From contig JAHBUH010000004.1 of the NCBI GenBank assembly GCA_019638185.1, positions 1-64,000 on the forward strand: a DNA stretch of 64,000 nucleotides. The letters are read 5' to 3'. The notes beneath the pieces are model-generated. The model was not told where the DNA came from, searched no databases, and saw only the letters and a list, made by a program, of their open reading frames with translations. Shown here piece after piece: positions 8,737-16,477 of the stretch (position 1 is the first letter of the stretch; every line of letters starts with the position of its first letter). The DNA comes from Leadbetterella sp. (GTDB lineage: Bacteria; Bacteroidota; Bacteroidia; Cytophagales; Spirosomataceae). The position numbers and the translations under genes are program-made.

Positions 8737-9054
8737 ATGAGGAGGAGAACTAAAAGTTTGCGGGAGAAGTGTGCCCTTTGGGCCGCATTTATGGCAGCAG
8801 GTCTGCACAGTACGGCTCAGGACGGCCTGGCCGGTATCAATGAAGCTGATCAGAAGGTAAGATCCTATTTCGAGCCGGGCACAAACCTGATGTATGCGGT
8901 GGGCGCTATACTGGGTCTGATAGGTGCCGTCAAGGTTTACCAAAAATGGAATTCCGGGGATCAGGATACGGGGAAGGTGGCAGCCGCCTGGTTTGGGAGC
9001 TGCATTTTCCTGGTAGTGGTAGCCACAGTAATCAAATCATTTTTCGGGGTATAA
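8737..9054 (+). CDS. traE: Conjugative transposon protein TraE (DUF4134)
   Basis: This 105-residue inner-membrane protein of the Bacteroides-type conjugation apparatus has a signal-like N-terminal helix with a likely processing site after STAQ. Next comes the conserved core GLAGINEADQKVRSYFEPGT, then two membrane helices (MYAVGAILGLIGAVKVY and AAAWFGSCIFLVVVATVIKSFF) around KWNSGDQDTGK. This order and the SGDxDTGK loop are typical of DUF4134/TraE, a small pilin- or VirB2-like subunit. It is preceded by a strong GAGGAG ribosome-binding site. It is the first unmistakable gene of the tra operon. Confidence 0.9.
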   Translation: MRRRTKSLREKCALWAAFMAAGLHSTAQDGLAGINEADQKVRSYFEPGTNLMYAVGAILGLIGAVKVYQKWNSGDQDTGKVAAAWFGSCIFLVVVATVIKSFFGV

Positions 9055-9058
9055 GGCG

Positions 9059-9505
9059 ATGAAAGAGGTGCTAAAAAAGATGTTGTGGGTTCAGCTTAAT
9101 CACAGTTACCCTGAGCTACTTCTGCAGCTTCATCAGTCCGGAAGACTTGCAATCTACCTGGACGAAAGAACGGAGGAGATAATGGAGCAACTCGCTCTGG
9201 AAAACACGCAGGTTAACTATGCAGCAGTGGTAGAATCAGTAAAGGCGAGCACGGCCCGTCTGGGCCGCTCCGCCTACCGGTATGTTTACCTTACTCTGAA
9301 AGAGGATTTCCCCAGGGAATTTGAAGAAAGATGTACCAGTGGGCTACTGGCCTATCATGTCATGAGTATGCTCGATGCGTGTCGGGAAGTAATGAGCACC
9401 CTGGCGTTCGGCAAAGAGAATGAAGACGAAAGAGCTATACGGTACGCAGTGATTGAACAGATTCACAATTATCTATCGGGCACTGATGGCTGGCAGCATT
9501 TATAA
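9059..9505 (+). CDS. Hypothetical protein between traE and traF
   Basis: This 148-residue soluble, mostly helical protein starts MKEVLKKMLWVQLNHSYPEL, four bases after traE. It has no signal peptide, membrane helix or known motif. The C-terminal part (YHVMSMLDACREVMSTL, then RYAVIEQIHNYLSG) is predicted helical. Its 3' end overlaps the beginning of traF, so the two are probably translationally coupled. CTnDOT-type operons do not carry a gene here, so it is a lineage-specific insertion in the operon. Function unknown. Confidence 0.7.
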   Translation: MKEVLKKMLWVQLNHSYPELLLQLHQSGRLAIYLDERTEEIMEQLALENTQVNYAAVVESVKASTARLGRSAYRYVYLTLKEDFPREFEERCTSGLLAYHVMSMLDACREVMSTLAFGKENEDERAIRYAVIEQIHNYLSGTDGWQHL

Positions 9506-9797
9506 AATCAACAAGGGAATTAACCAGAGTATAGAGTTCCGGGGGCTGAAAGCACAATATATCTGGTACTTGGGAGGAGGCATGGTGGCACTATTGGTAC
9601 TCTTTGCTATCCTGTACTTTATAGGTATTCCCTCATTAATCTGCGTAGGTGTTGTGGTCGTAAGCGGAGCAGGCATGATCATGCAGATTTACAGCATGAG
9701 CAGTAAATATGGGGAACACGGTCTGATGAAAAAGATGGCGGCACGGAGAGTACCCAGAGCCATCCGGTGCCGAAGCCGGAGAGTTTTTTTAAAGTAA
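9486..9797 (+). CDS. traF: Conjugative transposon protein TraF (DUF4133)
   Basis: This 103-residue protein starts at ATG 9486 (MAGSIYKINKGINQSIEF). It shows the DUF4133 pattern: YKINKGI..SIEFRGLKAQYI, two adjacent membrane helices (about residues 25-70), then the conserved SSKYGEHGLMKKMAARRVPR motif. TraF is a VirB3-like inner-membrane component that pairs with the TraG ATPase. The first 20 bases overlap the preceding gene, and its last 31 bases overlap the start of traG, which indicates tight coupling. Confidence 0.88.
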   Translation: MAGSIYKINKGINQSIEFRGLKAQYIWYLGGGMVALLVLFAILYFIGIPSLICVGVVVVSGAGMIMQIYSMSSKYGEHGLMKKMAARRVPRAIRCRSRRVFLK

Positions 9798-11176
9798 TAA
9801 AGGACAATAAATATCAAGAGGAGATGGAAAAGGAGATGGTGGATATTTTGCCCATAATGGATGTGGATAACGACTGCATTCTCAGTAAAAACGGTGATGT
9901 AACGGTGGTATTTCGTGCTGAATTGCCGGAAATTTTTACCCTGTCGGATGGGGATTACGAGGCCTTTCATCAGGCCTGGGTGAAGGCTCTGAAAGTCCTA
10001 CCCCCCAATACGGTATTTCATAAACAGGATTGGTTTTTGGACAGCCGTTATGAACCGGATTTTGAAAAGGAGGATCAGAGCTTTCTGAGCCGGAGCAGTG
10101 ACCTTTTCTTTAATGAACGGCCTTACCTAAGGCATACTTGCTATATACTGCTTACCCGGAAACCTGTGGGAAGGAAAGCTGCCAGTTCCATGTTCTCAAG
10201 CCTTTTAAAAAAATCCATTGTGCCTCAGGAAACGCTGAGCCGCCAGATGCTTCAGGACTTCCTGGACACTACAGGGCAGCTCAGACGTATCCTGGAAGAC
10301 AGCGGGTTTATACGCCTTACGCGTATGAAAGAAGCTGAGCTAAAAAGCAGTACCAAAAAACAAGGGCTGATTGAACAGTATCTTTTCCTTTCAGAAAAAC
10401 CACAGCCTTTTATCATTAACGATATCGTCTTTGATAAGGGCTTGCAGGTAGGTGATAAGCATTGCCAGCTCTACACCCTGGGTGATGCAATCGATCTGCC
10501 GGCCTTGTGCGGTAGCCGTATTAATTATGACCGCTATAGCACAGACCGGACTAAATTCAGTGTCGGCTTTGCTTCTACACTGGGGCAACTGCTTCCCTGC
10601 AATCATATCTACAACCAGTACATATTCCTGGAAGATGCCTCCGCAACCATCCGGAAGCTGGAAAGTAAGCGGCTGAGACTACAATCGCTATCTGCCTACA
10701 GCCGGGAGAATCTCATCGCCCGTGATTCAGCGAACGACTTCCTTAACGAAGCCATCAGTGAACAGCGGCTGCCGGTAAAAGCCCACTTTAATGTCCTGGT
10801 ATGGACGGACGATAGAGATGAACTGAAGCTGCTCAAAAACATGGTTTCATCTGCGCTCGCACAGATGGATGCGGTATCGAAGCAGGAGACACTGGGAGCT
10901 CCCCAGATTTTTTGGGCGGGAATTCCCGGCAACAGTGCGGACTTCCCGATGAATGATACCTTCGATACTTTTTTAGAGCAGGCTACCTGCTTTCTGAATT
11001 TGGAAACCGGTTACCGATCCTCTATAAGTCCGGTGGGGCTGCGGCTGGGAGATAGGCTCACAGGGAAGCCGGTGCACGTGGATATCAGTGATGAACCGAT
11101 CAAACGGGGAATCTGTACTAATCGCAATAAATTTATCTTAGGCCCCTCCGGGGCGTACCGGGTCATTCTTAACTGA
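9767..11176 (+). CDS. traG: TraG conjugation ATPase, N-terminal segment (interrupted)
   Basis: This encodes the first 462 residues of the VirB4-like TraG ATPase that energises the conjugation channel. It starts MPKPESFFKVIKDNKYQEEM and follows the family through the N-terminal domain (VVFRAELPEIFTLSDGDYEAF, VFHKQDWF) to RNKFILGPSG, the first half of the Walker A loop. There the reading frame enters a 50-base hairpin insertion and ends after seven foreign codons at the TGA at 11174-11176. The rest of Walker A, SGKSFFTNHMV, continues in another frame from 11203. Joined at the motif, the protein would have about 842 residues, the normal size. It is either a disrupted gene or one needing recoding. 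Confidence 0.88.
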   Translation: MPKPESFFKVIKDNKYQEEMEKEMVDILPIMDVDNDCILSKNGDVTVVFRAELPEIFTLSDGDYEAFHQAWVKALKVLPPNTVFHKQDWFLDSRYEPDFEKEDQSFLSRSSDLFFNERPYLRHTCYILLTRKPVGRKAASSMFSSLLKKSIVPQETLSRQMLQDFLDTTGQLRRILEDSGFIRLTRMKEAELKSSTKKQGLIEQYLFLSEKPQPFIINDIVFDKGLQVGDKHCQLYTLGDAIDLPALCGSRINYDRYSTDRTKFSVGFASTLGQLLPCNHIYNQYIFLEDASATIRKLESKRLRLQSLSAYSRENLIARDSANDFLNEAISEQRLPVKAHFNVLVWTDDRDELKLLKNMVSSALAQMDAVSKQETLGAPQIFWAGIPGNSADFPMNDTFDTFLEQATCFLNLETGYRSSISPVGLRLGDRLTGKPVHVDISDEPIKRGICTNRNKFILGPSGAYRVILN

Positions 11177-11202
11177 ATGGCCCGGTACGCCCTGAAATTG
11201 GA
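11150..11202 (+). repeat. 50-nt hairpin insertion inside the traG Walker A codons
   Basis: Between codon GGG (11150-11152, last Gly of GPSG) and TCA (11203, first Ser of SGKS) lie exactly 50 extra bases. GGGCGTACCGGG at 11151-11162 pairs perfectly with CCCGGTACGCCC at 11181-11192. TCATTC (11163-11168) pairs with GAATGG (11175-11180), leaving a six-base loop. This gives an 18-bp stem with one G-T wobble. The insertion ends with ATTGGA, so a Gly codon (GGG before, GGA at the end, 11200-11202) flanks it on both sides. Since 50 is not a multiple of three, the frame is broken unless the segment is skipped or removed. Confidence 0.8.
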
Positions 11203-12345
11203 TCAGGAAAATCATTTTTTACTAACCATATGGTTCGAAGCTATTACGAGCAGGGAACCCACATCGTCCTGGTAGACGTCGGTCACAGCTATAAGGGCTT
11301 GTGCGATATGGTAAACGGATATTACTTCACTTATAGTGAAGATAACCCCATACGATTCAACCCCTTTTTTATTGGGGAAGGTGACAGCCTGGACACAGAG
11401 AAAAAGGAAAGCATCAAAACACTGCTACTCGCACTTTGGAAAAGTGGTGATGAACAGTTTAAGCGGAGCGAATATGTAGCGTTGTCTAATGCGATTACAG
11501 GTTATTTCCAATTTCTGGAAAAGCACAAAGATGTATTCCCATGCTTTAATACTTTCTATGATTTCCTGCGTGACGACTATGTTCCAAGACTGGAAGCTGA
11601 TAGAGTTAAAGAAAAGGACTTTGACATCAGTAATTTTCTTTACGTGCTCAGGCCCTATTATGCCGGAGGCGAATTCGACTATCTGCTCAATGCCACGGAA
11701 AATTTAGACCTGTTGCATGAACGGCTGATAATCTTTGAAATTGACGCGATAAAGGACTCTCCGATCCTGTTTCCCGTCACGGTGATTATAGTCATGGAGC
11801 TCTTTATTAACAAGATGCGTAAGCTCACAGGCATCCGCAAGATGATCTTAATAGAAGAAGCCTGGAAAGCATTGATGACAGAGAGCTTCTCGGAATACAT
11901 AAAGTATTTGTTTAAGACAGTTAGAAAGTTCTACGGAGAAGCGGTGGTGGTGACCCAGGAGATCGAGGATATTATTTCCTCGCCGGTCGTAAAGCAAGCC
12001 ATCATTAATAACAGCGATTGTAAGATCCTCCTTGATCAGAGCAAGTACCAGAACAAATTTGATCACATCCAGGAACTATTGGGGCTGACAGACAAAGAGA
12101 AGGCGTTGGTATTGTCCGTAAACAAAGCCAACGATCCGCTTAGGAAATACAAGGAAGTTTTTATCAGCCTGGGTGGCACCCTAAGCCGGGTATACCGAAC
12201 GGAAGTGAGTATGGAGGAATACCTTGCCTATACGACCGAGCAGAGCGAAAAGCTCAGGGTGATGCAATATGCTGAAAAGTTTGGCGGCGATATCCGCAAA
12301 GGGATATCTGCCCTGGCGGAAGAACTCAAAACACAGAAGTCATGA
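11203..12345 (+). CDS. traG: TraG conjugation ATPase, C-terminal segment
   Basis: This carries the remaining 380 residues of TraG, starting with SGKSFFTNHMVRSYYEQGTH. Independent initiation could occur at ATG 11230 (MVRSYYEQ), but that product would lack the P-loop lysine. It contains VLVDVGHSYKGLC, KTLLLALWKSGDEQFKRSEY, the Walker B-like KMILIEEAWKALM about 210 residues after 11230, and VVVTQEIEDIISSPVVKQAI, all standard for VirB4/TraG. The absence of decay downstream of the interruption (no stops, no frameshifts) suggests either a very recent insertion or continued selection. The stop overlaps the start of the next gene by four bases (ATGA). Confidence 0.88.
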   Translation, partial: SGKSFFTNHMVRSYYEQGTHIVLVDVGHSYKGLCDMVNGYYFTYSEDNPIRFNPFFIGEGDSLDTEKKESIKTLLLALWKSGDEQFKRSEYVALSNAITGYFQFLEKHKDVFPCFNTFYDFLRDDYVPRLEADRVKEKDFDISNFLYVLRPYYAGGEFDYLLNATENLDLLHERLIIFEIDAIKDSPILFPVTVIIVMELFINKMRKLTGIRKMILIEEAWKALMTESFSEYIKYLFKTVRKFYGEAVVVTQEIEDIISSPVVKQAIINNSDCKILLDQSKYQNKFDHIQELLGLTDKEKALVLSVNKANDPLRKYKEVFISLGGTLSRVYRTEVSMEEYLAYTTEQSEKLRVMQYAEKFGGDIRKGISALAEELKTQKS

Positions 12346-13025
12346 AAAAGTACATCCGGATTTTTACTATGGCTATCCTGCTGACCGGAGTAGTCACCAG
12401 CTCTCAACCCGTGAGGGCTGCAAACCCGATCATTAAGGCCATCAAAGAGGTGATTATCAAGGTGATCAAAGCCATTGATATTGCTATTCAGAAACTTCAA
12501 AACAAAACCATTTGGTTACAAAACGCTCAGAAAGAATTGGAAAATATTCTTTCCAAGGCCAAGCTAAAGGAGATTGCTAACTGGACCGAGAAACAAAAGG
12601 AACAGTATCGCAAGTACTACGAGGAGCTCTCGAAAGTAAAAAACATCATTTCTACCTACCAGCGGATTCGGGATGTTCTGACTAAACAGAAAGATATGAT
12701 CCGGGAGTATGGTCGGGTTTGGGAGCTCTTTAAAGGGGACCGGAATTTTACGGCCGACGAACTGGACTACATGGCCACTGTCTATGAGGGGATTCTGAAG
12801 GAAAGTTTGAAAAATGTGGACCAGATATCGCTGATCATTAAAGCGATGACTACACAAATGGCTGATGCGAAGAGGCTGGAAATCATTAATCACGCAGCCA
12901 GCCTGGTGGAACGAAACTATGACGATCTGAAGCTCTTCAATCAGGAAAATATGCTGCTGAGTTTGCAAAGGGCCAAAACACAGCAGGAAGTGCAGGCCGT
13001 TAAGAGCCTTTACGGCTTGCCCTGA
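12342..13025 (+). CDS. traI: TraI-like conjugal transfer protein (paralogue 1 of 3)
   Basis: This 227-residue protein has an N-terminal signal peptide (MKKYIRIFTMAILLTGVVTS, cleavage near VRAA) and a long helical body, so it is probably periplasmic. It occupies the TraI (DUF4141-type) position between TraG and TraJ. The C-terminal half (NFTADELDYMATVYEGIL, MADAKRLEIINHAASLVE, LQRAKTQQEVQAVKSLYG) is shared with the next two genes. The three form a tandem paralogous set. The start overlaps the traG stop codon. TraI of the Bacteroides system is needed for transfer but its biochemical role is unclear. Confidence 0.75.
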   Translation: MKKYIRIFTMAILLTGVVTSSQPVRAANPIIKAIKEVIIKVIKAIDIAIQKLQNKTIWLQNAQKELENILSKAKLKEIANWTEKQKEQYRKYYEELSKVKNIISTYQRIRDVLTKQKDMIREYGRVWELFKGDRNFTADELDYMATVYEGILKESLKNVDQISLIIKAMTTQMADAKRLEIINHAASLVERNYDDLKLFNQENMLLSLQRAKTQQEVQAVKSLYGLP

Positions 13026-13054
13026 ATATTACCTGTAGCATCACTTAAACAATT

Positions 13055-13687
13055 TTGATTATGAGACATATACTGATTTGTGCGCTGATACTTACCTTAC
13101 TGCCGGACCTGAAAGCCCAAAAGCAGGATGAAAAATCGCTTACTCAGCATATCCTTCAGGTAGCAGCAAACAAGGTTCACCTGGAATACATAAAAAAGGG
13201 ATACCGGATTGTACAGGAGGGCCTGGATATTGTAAACTCCTTTAAAAGAGGGGAATACAAACTTCACGACGCCTTCTTTAAGTCTCTGAAAATGGTGAAC
13301 CCGGCGGTTCGCCGATATGACAGGGTCGGACAGATCATCGACCTGCAAAAACAGATAGGCCGCGACGTCACCAGCCTAAAGCAAGAAACAGGAGGTTTTA
13401 CGAAACAGGAGCAGCAGTATATCCAAGGAGTGCTTAGCCGCTTGCTTAAACAATCCGAGTTTATCCTGGATGAGCTGATTACGCTCACTACTGACTATAA
13501 ACTGGAAATGCGAGATGATGAACGGATGGCACGTATTGATAAACTCTTTGCAGCCATGCAGGATGCTTACTCCTTCTGCAAGGCGTTCGGTGGTGATATC
13601 AGGATGCTGGGCGGTTTAAGACTAAGCGAAGAAAAAGAGGTTAAAATCAGCCGTGAGCTCCACGGGCTAAAAGATGAAATGCTATGA
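13055..13687 (+). CDS. TerB-like/TraI-related periplasmic protein (paralogue 2 of 3)
   Basis: This 210-residue protein has a signal peptide (MIMRHILICALILTLLPDLK, then AQ). The body is helical and matches its neighbours at GFTKQEQQYIQGVLSRLLK, LDELITLTTDYKLEMRDDER and IDKLFAAMQDAYSFCKAF. Proteins of this type in Sphingobacteriales tra operons are often labelled TerB-family tellurite resistance proteins, a fold-level match that says little about function. Its place in the operon points to the conjugation apparatus. Its end overlaps the next start (ATGA), so it is coupled to paralogue 3. Confidence 0.7.
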   Translation: MIMRHILICALILTLLPDLKAQKQDEKSLTQHILQVAANKVHLEYIKKGYRIVQEGLDIVNSFKRGEYKLHDAFFKSLKMVNPAVRRYDRVGQIIDLQKQIGRDVTSLKQETGGFTKQEQQYIQGVLSRLLKQSEFILDELITLTTDYKLEMRDDERMARIDKLFAAMQDAYSFCKAFGGDIRMLGGLRLSEEKEVKISRELHGLKDEML

Positions 13688-14322
13688 AAAAATGGATAAT
13701 TGCTATATGTCTTTTGGGGCTTTCTTTCGCTCATATTCCTCAGGCGCGGGCCCAGGAAACTGAAATTGCGCAATTGCTTCTTAACCTGGAAAAGCTTCGG
13801 CAGTTCCGGGCCATCCTGAAGCAGATGAAACAGGGTTATGAAATCCTGACGGGTGGTTATAATACGATAATCAACATAGCGCAAGGAAACTTTAAAATTC
13901 ACCAAGCCTTCCTGGACGGGCTACTGAAGGTTAGCCCGGCTGTAAAGAATTACAAGCGCGTGGCCGATATCATTGACTACCAGGTAATGCTGGTAAGAGA
14001 GTATAAAGCTGCATTGGGACGCTTCCGACAGAATGGAAACTTTAACGCTGACGAGCTGGCCTACCTGGAGAAGATCTATGGCAACCTTTTTAAAGGGAGT
14101 CTAAGAAATCTGGATGAGCTCACGGTGGTGATCACGGCCGGTAAGCTACGTATGAGCGATGACGAGCGGTTAAAAATGATTGACAGCATCTTTGAAGACA
14201 TGCAGGACAAACTCCTGTTCCTAAGACATTTTAACGCTGAAACCGATATACTGGCTATCCAGAGAGCCAAAGAAAAAAGCGATAGCCGAAGTGTTCAGGA
14301 GCTTTACGGAATCACCAATTAA
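13684..14322 (+). CDS. TerB-like/TraI-related periplasmic protein (paralogue 3 of 3)
   Basis: This 212-residue protein has a signal peptide (MKKWIIAICLLGLSFAHIPQ, then ARAQ). It is closely similar to the preceding protein over its first half (YEILTGGYNTIINIAQGNFK, IHQAFLDGLLKVSPAVKNY) and to the TraI-like protein over its end (NFNADELAYLEKIYGNL, IQRAKEKSDSRSVQELYG). It is therefore intermediate between paralogues 1 and 2. It is probably periplasmic and probably part of the transfer apparatus. Traj follows after six bases. Confidence 0.7.
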   Translation: MKKWIIAICLLGLSFAHIPQARAQETEIAQLLLNLEKLRQFRAILKQMKQGYEILTGGYNTIINIAQGNFKIHQAFLDGLLKVSPAVKNYKRVADIIDYQVMLVREYKAALGRFRQNGNFNADELAYLEKIYGNLFKGSLRNLDELTVVITAGKLRMSDDERLKMIDSIFEDMQDKLLFLRHFNAETDILAIQRAKEKSDSRSVQELYGITN

Positions 14323-14328
14323 GTAACG

Positions 14329-15489
14329 ATGAAAATGGCAAAGTGGAGAAGAGTTGCCTTTATGGCAGCAGTGGGATGGATATTGCCTCTAATAAGTAAG
14401 GCTCAGGGAGCAGCCGGATATGTGGGCGGATTACAGGGCGTACTGGATCAGCTTTACAGTGAGATGTTGCCACTGTGTAGTGGCCTGATCGGTGTCAGCA
14501 GGGGTATAGCCGGTTTTGCGGCTACCTGGTACATCGCCGCCCGGGTTTGGAGGCACATTGCCAACGCAGAACCGGTAGACTTTTACCCCTTGTTCCGTCC
14601 TTTCGTAATCGGGTTTTGTATCCTGATTTTTCCCACCGTACTGGCAATGATCAACGGTATCATGAAACCAACCGTTTCGGCCACTGCCCGTATGGTGAAA
14701 GATTCGGACAAGGCCATCGCCTTGCTTCTTAAGCGGAAAGAGGAAGCCATAAAGAGAACCGACGCATGGCAAATGTATGTGGGAATAAATGGTCAGGGCG
14801 ATAGGGATAAGTGGTACAAGTATGTCCACGGTGAGGATAGTTCCTCAGAGGGAATGCTGGAAAGTATAGGTAATGACATCAAGTTCGCCATGGCTAAGGC
14901 TTCCTATAGTTTTAGAAATTCAGTTAAAGAATGGATGAGCGAGGTGTTGAGGTTGCTTTTTGAGGCTGCAGCCCTCTGTATCAATACGCTGAGGACCTTT
15001 CAGATGATTGTGCTGGCTATACTGGGCCCGCTGGCCTTCGGGATTGCTGTCTTTGACGGGTTTCAGCATACACTCACGGCATGGATTGCCCGCTATCTCA
15101 ATGTTTTCCTCTGGCTTCCGGTGGCTAATATTTTTGGCGGTATTATTGGTAAGATCCAGGAGAATATGCTTAAGCTGGATCTGTCGCAAATCGCTCAGGC
15201 AGGAGATACCTTCTTTAGCCGAACCGACGCCGGGTACCTCATTTTTCTCATTATCGGTATTGTGGGATACTTTACGGTGCCTTCAGTAGCTAACTACATC
15301 ATTCACGCTGGAAGTAGCGCCTTCACATATAAAACTACCAGCACATATACTGCCGGTACTGTTATGGCTGCCAGTACAGCTAGTGCTGTGACGAGTTGGG
15401 GATTCAGTAAGATGTATGACACTTTTGGCAGAAGGCCCTCCGATCCTTCTAAGGACTCAATGGGAGAAAGATTAAAAGGAAACCCGTAA
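14329..15489 (+). CDS. traJ: Conjugative transposon protein TraJ
   Basis: This 386-residue polytopic inner-membrane protein, the VirB6-like component, forms part of the channel base. It starts MKMAKWRRVAFMAAVGWI with a signal-like segment. It then shows the family pattern: YVGGLQGVLDQLYSEMLPL, FAATWYIAARVWRHIANAEP, VDFYPLFRPFVIGFCILIF. A hydrophobic block, MIVLAILGPLAFGIAVFDGF then WIARYLNVFLWLPVANIFG, follows. About six membrane helices are visible. A methionine two codons in (14335) could also be the start. It lies between the TraI-like set and traK, its usual place. Confidence 0.9.
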   Translation: MKMAKWRRVAFMAAVGWILPLISKAQGAAGYVGGLQGVLDQLYSEMLPLCSGLIGVSRGIAGFAATWYIAARVWRHIANAEPVDFYPLFRPFVIGFCILIFPTVLAMINGIMKPTVSATARMVKDSDKAIALLLKRKEEAIKRTDAWQMYVGINGQGDRDKWYKYVHGEDSSSEGMLESIGNDIKFAMAKASYSFRNSVKEWMSEVLRLLFEAAALCINTLRTFQMIVLAILGPLAFGIAVFDGFQHTLTAWIARYLNVFLWLPVANIFGGIIGKIQENMLKLDLSQIAQAGDTFFSRTDAGYLIFLIIGIVGYFTVPSVANYIIHAGSSAFTYKTTSTYTAGTVMAASTASAVTSWGFSKMYDTFGRRPSDPSKDSMGERLKGNP

Positions 15490-15502
15490 ATACCAGAGCA
15501 CT

Positions 15503-16123
15503 ATGTTTAAAAAAATGAAAAACATTGACACGGCCTTCAGGCACGTAAGAAGCTTTACCCTTGTGGTAATCGCAGCTTGCACACTCATCAGCGGGTATGC
15601 CCTCTACCAAAGCTCGCAATCAGTCTCGCAGATGCAGTCGAAAATTTATATACTGGCAAACGGAAAAGCATTGGAAGCATACGCAGCAGAAAGAAAAGAC
15701 AATATTCCCGTAGAAGCCCGGGATCATGTCAGAACCTTTCATCATTATTTTTTCACCCTGAGCCCGGATGATAAGGTGATACGGGAAAACGTCGGTAAAG
15801 CACTGTACCTGGCAGATGAATCTGCTAAGCAGGCCTACGACAACCTGAAAGAAAATGGCTTTTATGCCGGGATGATTTCTGGCAATATCAGCCAAAGTAT
15901 ACGGGTAGACAGCGTAAGCGTGGACATCGACCACTACCCTTACCGGTTCCGCTGTTACGCCAGCCAACAGATCGTCCGGCCTATCAGCGTGACTACCCGG
16001 AGTCTGATAACAGAAGGGGCGCTTCGCAATGTGGCCCGCAGTGATAACAACCCCCACGGATTTTTAATTGAACGCTGGCAAACCATTGAAAACAGAGAAG
16101 TAAAAACTGAAAACAGACGATAA
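15503..16123 (+). CDS. traK: Conjugative transposon protein TraK
   Basis: This 206-residue VirB8-like protein has a short cytoplasmic tail, one membrane helix (about 18-36, RSFTLVVIAACTLISGYALY) and a periplasmic domain. It contains the typical TraK sequence IPVEARDHVRTFHHYFFTLS, NGFYAGMISGNISQSIRVDS and the C-terminal NPHGFLIERW. It starts at ATG 15503; an alternative ATG lies at 15515. TraK and its VirB8 relatives nucleate assembly of the channel. A small TraL-like gene follows two bases later. Confidence 0.9.
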   Translation: MFKKMKNIDTAFRHVRSFTLVVIAACTLISGYALYQSSQSVSQMQSKIYILANGKALEAYAAERKDNIPVEARDHVRTFHHYFFTLSPDDKVIRENVGKALYLADESAKQAYDNLKENGFYAGMISGNISQSIRVDSVSVDIDHYPYRFRCYASQQIVRPISVTTRSLITEGALRNVARSDNNPHGFLIERWQTIENREVKTENRR

Positions 16124-16125
16124 AA

Positions 16126-16452
16126 ATGGAAAACTTACTTAAAACAGGCGCGCGATGGGCAGCTAATCTAAGCCGCAGGTGCAAACGGCGCCACCGGGTA
16201 GCCGGACTGATCTTATTCACTCTGCTGGCCACAGGATTTAGCTTTTACTTGATTGCCACTGCATTTCTTCCTCCCAAAGATTACCGGCTAAAAATCGAGC
16301 CGATTTCCCTGCCAGGCCTTTTTCACAAAACGGGAGAAATCTCAATAAATCCCCTGGAAAAGGTCAGGGTATTAGCTGACAGTTTACGTAAACACTACGG
16401 TTACGGACGCGACAGTACTTTACCTATTGTACCGAGGTCAAAGACAAATTAA
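16126..16452 (+). CDS. traL: TraL-like small membrane protein
   Basis: This 108-residue protein has a basic N-terminus (SRRCKRRHR), one membrane helix at about 26-45 (AGLILFTLLATGFSFYLIAT) and a short periplasmic tail with KIEPISLPGLF. Position between traK and traM and this architecture match TraL (DUF3989), but the sequence is divergent and I assign it mainly from context. The tail ends with a short basic stretch (PRSKTN). It is part of the same transcriptional unit. Confidence 0.65.
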   Translation: MENLLKTGARWAANLSRRCKRRHRVAGLILFTLLATGFSFYLIATAFLPPKDYRLKIEPISLPGLFHKTGEISINPLEKVRVLADSLRKHYGYGRDSTLPIVPRSKTN

Positions 16453-16477
16453 AGCATTCATCTAAATTTTATCAATC

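Noticed and set aside
11150-11202. Rho-independent terminator within traG
   Set aside because: The hairpin is not followed by a T-run, and the sequence between the halves of a conserved motif argues for an insertion.
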